17,744 bases of DNA. Source: an uncultured Ruminococcus sp. (GTDB lineage: Bacteria; Bacillota_A; Clostridia; RUG12999). Shown piece after piece: positions 15,353 through 17,744 of this stretch. The notes below the pieces were generated by a model, which had not been told where the DNA came from, ran no database searches, and saw only the letters and a program-made list of their open reading frames with translations. The DNA lies in contig CACZTG010000016.1 in assembly GCA_902783995.1 (NCBI GenBank), positions 1-17,744 on the forward strand, in the 5' to 3' direction. The translations under genes were made by a program, and so were the position numbers. How positions within the stretch are numbered: position 1 is the first letter of the stretch; the number at the start of each line of letters is the position of its first letter.

Positions 15353-17744
15353 TCAGCTGTCGCTGCCTGATAACTCCTCTGCCGCGCAAAGCGGTTTTAA
15401 AGCGTTCCAAATATATACTTTCTCATCGTCCTCAAGGCTTACCCTTACCGATTTTCCGCCGGAAAAAGCGGCATAATCAAATATATTTGTGCTCACAAGT
15501 TTATTACCGTTATATTTTGCCTTTATAACAAGAGCTCCGTTTGCAAGGTCTCTCGTATCAACATAAATGTTATTTTCCGAATCTTTAATAAACCTCTTTT
15601 CGGCTTCGCCCGTCAAAACAATTGTCTTTATCGTATTGTAGTTTTCAAGCTGCGACGATTTGCAGTTTGCCATAATACCTATTTTTGTTTGTGACGGATG
15701 AACGGTAAACGGTTCATTATCAATAAAGGAACCTGTCAGATTTTCGGAAGCGCTGCTTCCGTTTCTTTTTTCCGTAATACTCCAATCAATACTTCCGCCG
15801 TCAACATTTACATTAATTGTAAAATCTCCCGAAAGCCTTCCGCCATAGTTCCCATAGGTCGCGATGTCTTCGGCATCTCCGCGCACTATATCAGTAACGG
15901 CTTCGTTGACAAATTTATAAAAGCTGTATATATAACCTTCTTCGGATTCTGCGCCGTTGCTTAAAAACAGCATATAATAGTTTCTGCCGCTGTTATGTAC
16001 CGCAAATTTAAGCCCGATACCTGTATTTACAGATGATTTTTTACCGGAAACCGAAATACTGTATTTTTCACCTATGCCCGCGTAATCACCGTAATACATT
16101 ACAGAAGCAATTCTTGAATCCGTCGATGTAAGAGATGCTCCGGTGAGCAAAAGCCCGCTTCTGTTTATGTAAAGCTGTGGGTTTCTTGTAACGGCACCGC
16201 CCGTTCCCTGCACAAGCTTCCAGCCGCTTGTAATATCCGTCTGCCTTATCGCTCCGCCTGCCGGTGTCTTTATAGGTCTTGAGCTGTTGCCTACATTACC
16301 ATAAGCTGTAAAATCAAAATCCTTAACGCTTGTCACCGCAACACTCACATTACGGATTACTGTTCTTGGTCCCGCCACTGCCGTAACAGCGGTGCTCCCG
16401 TTGCGAAGCGGAACAAGCTTTCCCTCGCCCGCATACGCTATATTGTTATCCGCGGAGGTAAAATCCGCTTCAAGAACATTGCCGCCAAAGCCCACACTCA
16501 AATTTACATCATCGCCCGGCATATAAAAATTATCATCTATAAGTGAATATATTTTGATATCCGCGTTTGATTTTATGTAAAAATACTTATCCGAGGAAAG
16601 CCTGTTTTCAAAGAAGCCGCCGGGCTGAATGTCTGCAAGCTTTTTATATGCGTAGCTGTCCTTTGAAACATATACCGATGCCGCAGTATTTCCTTCGTTT
16701 ACAATTTTTCTTACTGTTGTTCCTCTTGGATAATGATATATTCCGTTTACGCTTTCGGGCGTCATTTCGGCATATATAACGCCGTTCGCTTCACCGAAAT
16801 TGACAAAGGTATCCGTTCCCGTTTCCTGCTCTGCAAGAAGCTCCTCCGGTGCTTTAATACTTATATCCGGCGCATAGCTTTTTTCCGTTTCCTCAAAGGT
16901 AAGAAAGGTTATCGACGACTTCGGAAAGCTGTAAGCAGTTTCCGCCGGCATATTAAGCGGCGTATCCTCTATATCGTAATCCACGTCAAAATAGCTGTTG
17001 CTTGCTATTCTTACCATTCTTGTAATTTTATAGCTTTTGCCTGAAGCAAAATTAAAGCTTAAATCAAAGTCGTTATTTAAGTCGGCATTTGCTACGGAAA
17101 CAATAATTCTTCCGTCGCTGCTCCTTTTTGACGCGGCTATAACCTTGGTTGTGTTACCCGTAACGCCGCTTCCTCCGAAGTTTATACGTTTATCACCGAA
17201 AAGCTCTGTATATATTTTATATACTTTATTGATTCCTGTCGTGTAATAAGTATCTCCGCTGCGTTTAAACATATTCCACTGTCTGTCGCCCGATGAGCAC
17301 ATATTGTGATAATTCGCGCTCGCAATGTCATCTCTGTAAAGCATAACGTTAAAAAACGTTGCCTCGCACAGAGCGCCCCTTAATGAAACACCCGAATGTT
17401 CATATTGTTCGGTGCGCCACATTGCATGCTCTGTAAAAAGAAACTTTGGCGCAGGCTTGCCGCGGCTTATAAAATCATCCCTTATAAGGTTAAGATAAAT
17501 ATTCGGACTGTACCAGGTTGTTCCGCCGACGTAAAAATGATAAGCCACACCGTCTATATAATCACCGAGCATATCCGCAACCGTGCCGTTCCATTCAACA
17601 TAGTTGTAATCCTGCGGCTCGTTTGTAACGTTAGGATAAAAAGCAACCTGCGGATACTCTGCTCTCGGAAAATCCTGCCTTACGGCGTCAAGATGCTGCT
17701 TTGCAAGCGTGCAGTAAGCCTGCGCCGCCGCGTAGCGCTCCGCG
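15353..17744 (-). CDS. Clan GH-A-like glycoside hydrolase with Ig-like and LamG-like domains, no SLH; 5' end beyond right edge
   Basis: The reading frame is open to the right edge, so the true start lies outside; 796 residues are visible. The catalytic remnant begins ERYAAAQAYCTLAKQHLDAV, continues through FYPNVTNEPQDYN and GVAYHFY, and reaches the presumed nucleophile in FLFTEHAMW (Glu near visible residue 105). The acid/base motif must lie outside. A GH51-like beta domain (about 195-285), Ig-like segments (a BIG2-like one near 410-472) and a LamG-like domain (about 500-720) follow. The C-terminal segment ends VYIWNALKPL, a pattern I associate with clostridial polysaccharide-degrading proteins. 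The stop at 15353 shows no SLH domain, unlike its three neighbours. It is closely related to the enzyme at 10378-12606. The substrate is unknown. Confidence 0.8.
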   Translation of the reverse strand, partial: AERYAAAQAYCTLAKQHLDAVRQDFPRAEYPQVAFYPNVTNEPQDYNYVEWNGTVADMLGDYIDGVAYHFYVGGTTWYSPNIYLNLIRDDFISRGKPAPKFLFTEHAMWRTEQYEHSGVSLRGALCEATFFNVMLYRDDIASANYHNMCSSGDRQWNMFKRSGDTYYTTGINKVYKIYTELFGDKRINFGGSGVTGNTTKVIAASKRSSDGRIIVSVANADLNNDFDLSFNFASGKSYKITRMVRIASNSYFDVDYDIEDTPLNMPAETAYSFPKSSITFLTFEETEKSYAPDISIKAPEELLAEQETGTDTFVNFGEANGVIYAEMTPESVNGIYHYPRGTTVRKIVNEGNTAASVYVSKDSYAYKKLADIQPGGFFENRLSSDKYFYIKSNADIKIYSLIDDNFYMPGDDVNLSVGFGGNVLEADFTSADNNIAYAGEGKLVPLRNGSTAVTAVAGPRTVIRNVSVAVTSVKDFDFTAYGNVGNSSRPIKTPAGGAIRQTDITSGWKLVQGTGGAVTRNPQLYINRSGLLLTGASLTSTDSRIASVMYYGDYAGIGEKYSISVSGKKSSVNTGIGLKFAVHNSGRNYYMLFLSNGAESEEGYIYSFYKFVNEAVTDIVRGDAEDIATYGNYGGRLSGDFTINVNVDGGSIDWSITEKRNGSSASENLTGSFIDNEPFTVHPSQTKIGIMANCKSSQLENYNTIKTIVLTGEAEKRFIKDSENNIYVDTRDLANGALVIKAKYNGNKLVSTNIFDYAAFSGGKSVRVSLEDDEKVYIWNALKPLCAAEELSGSDS

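Overview
The window reads as chromosomal DNA of an anaerobic, endospore-forming, wall-anchoring member of the Clostridia, probably uncultured. The evidence is a class III (oxygen-sensitive) ribonucleotide reductase with its radical-SAM activase, an intact sporulation sigma-K gene carrying a pro-sequence, several surface proteins with S-layer homology (SLH) domains, AT-rich intergenic DNA with near-consensus sigma-A promoters, and GGAG-type ribosome binding sites. All genes but sigK lie on the minus strand. No tRNA, rRNA, CRISPR array, transposase or integrase was seen. No stretch over 300 bases lacks a gene.

Left part (1-5038, minus strand). A promoter at 5010-5038 appears to drive a five-ORF run: a five-helix membrane protein, an overlapping DUF5412-like ORF that may be its frameshifted continuation, a TPR protein with two CxxC pairs, a DUF4037 nucleotidyltransferase-fold protein, and nrdG, the glycyl-radical activase. 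nrdD follows and runs off the left edge. It has its own consensus promoter, overlapped by one of two NrdR-box-like palindromes 41 bp apart. A further dyad lies at its predicted transcription start.

Middle (5051-7411). A DUF3343 (putative Se/S carrier) gene and a class V aminotransferase of the cysteine desulfurase type form a two-gene minus-strand operon ending in a clear terminator. Divergently, sigK lies on the plus strand. Its 3' end contains a 14-bp perfect hairpin that, read on the minus strand, is followed by T-rich sequence and so looks like the terminator of the surface-protein operon arriving from the right.

Right part (7434-17744, minus strand). Four tightly packed genes (gaps of 0-22 bp) encode large exported proteins: a clan GH-A-like glycoside hydrolase with Ig-like and LamG-like domains but no visible SLH (N-terminus beyond the right edge); a non-catalytic protein with LamG-like, Ig-like (BIG2), helical and three SLH modules; a second GH-A-like enzyme with C-terminal SLH domains; and a 973-residue protein with N-terminal SLH domains and a large unrecognised remainder. 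They look like a co-expressed surface set for a plant-type or other complex glycan, with catalytic, binding and wall-anchoring modules distributed across separate chains. The operon promoter lies outside the window.

No wholly new system can be proven from sequence alone. The least explained parts are the split-module SLH/GH operon with its divergent nucleophile motif, the TPR-DUF4037 pair beside nrdG, and the membrane/DUF5412 junction.
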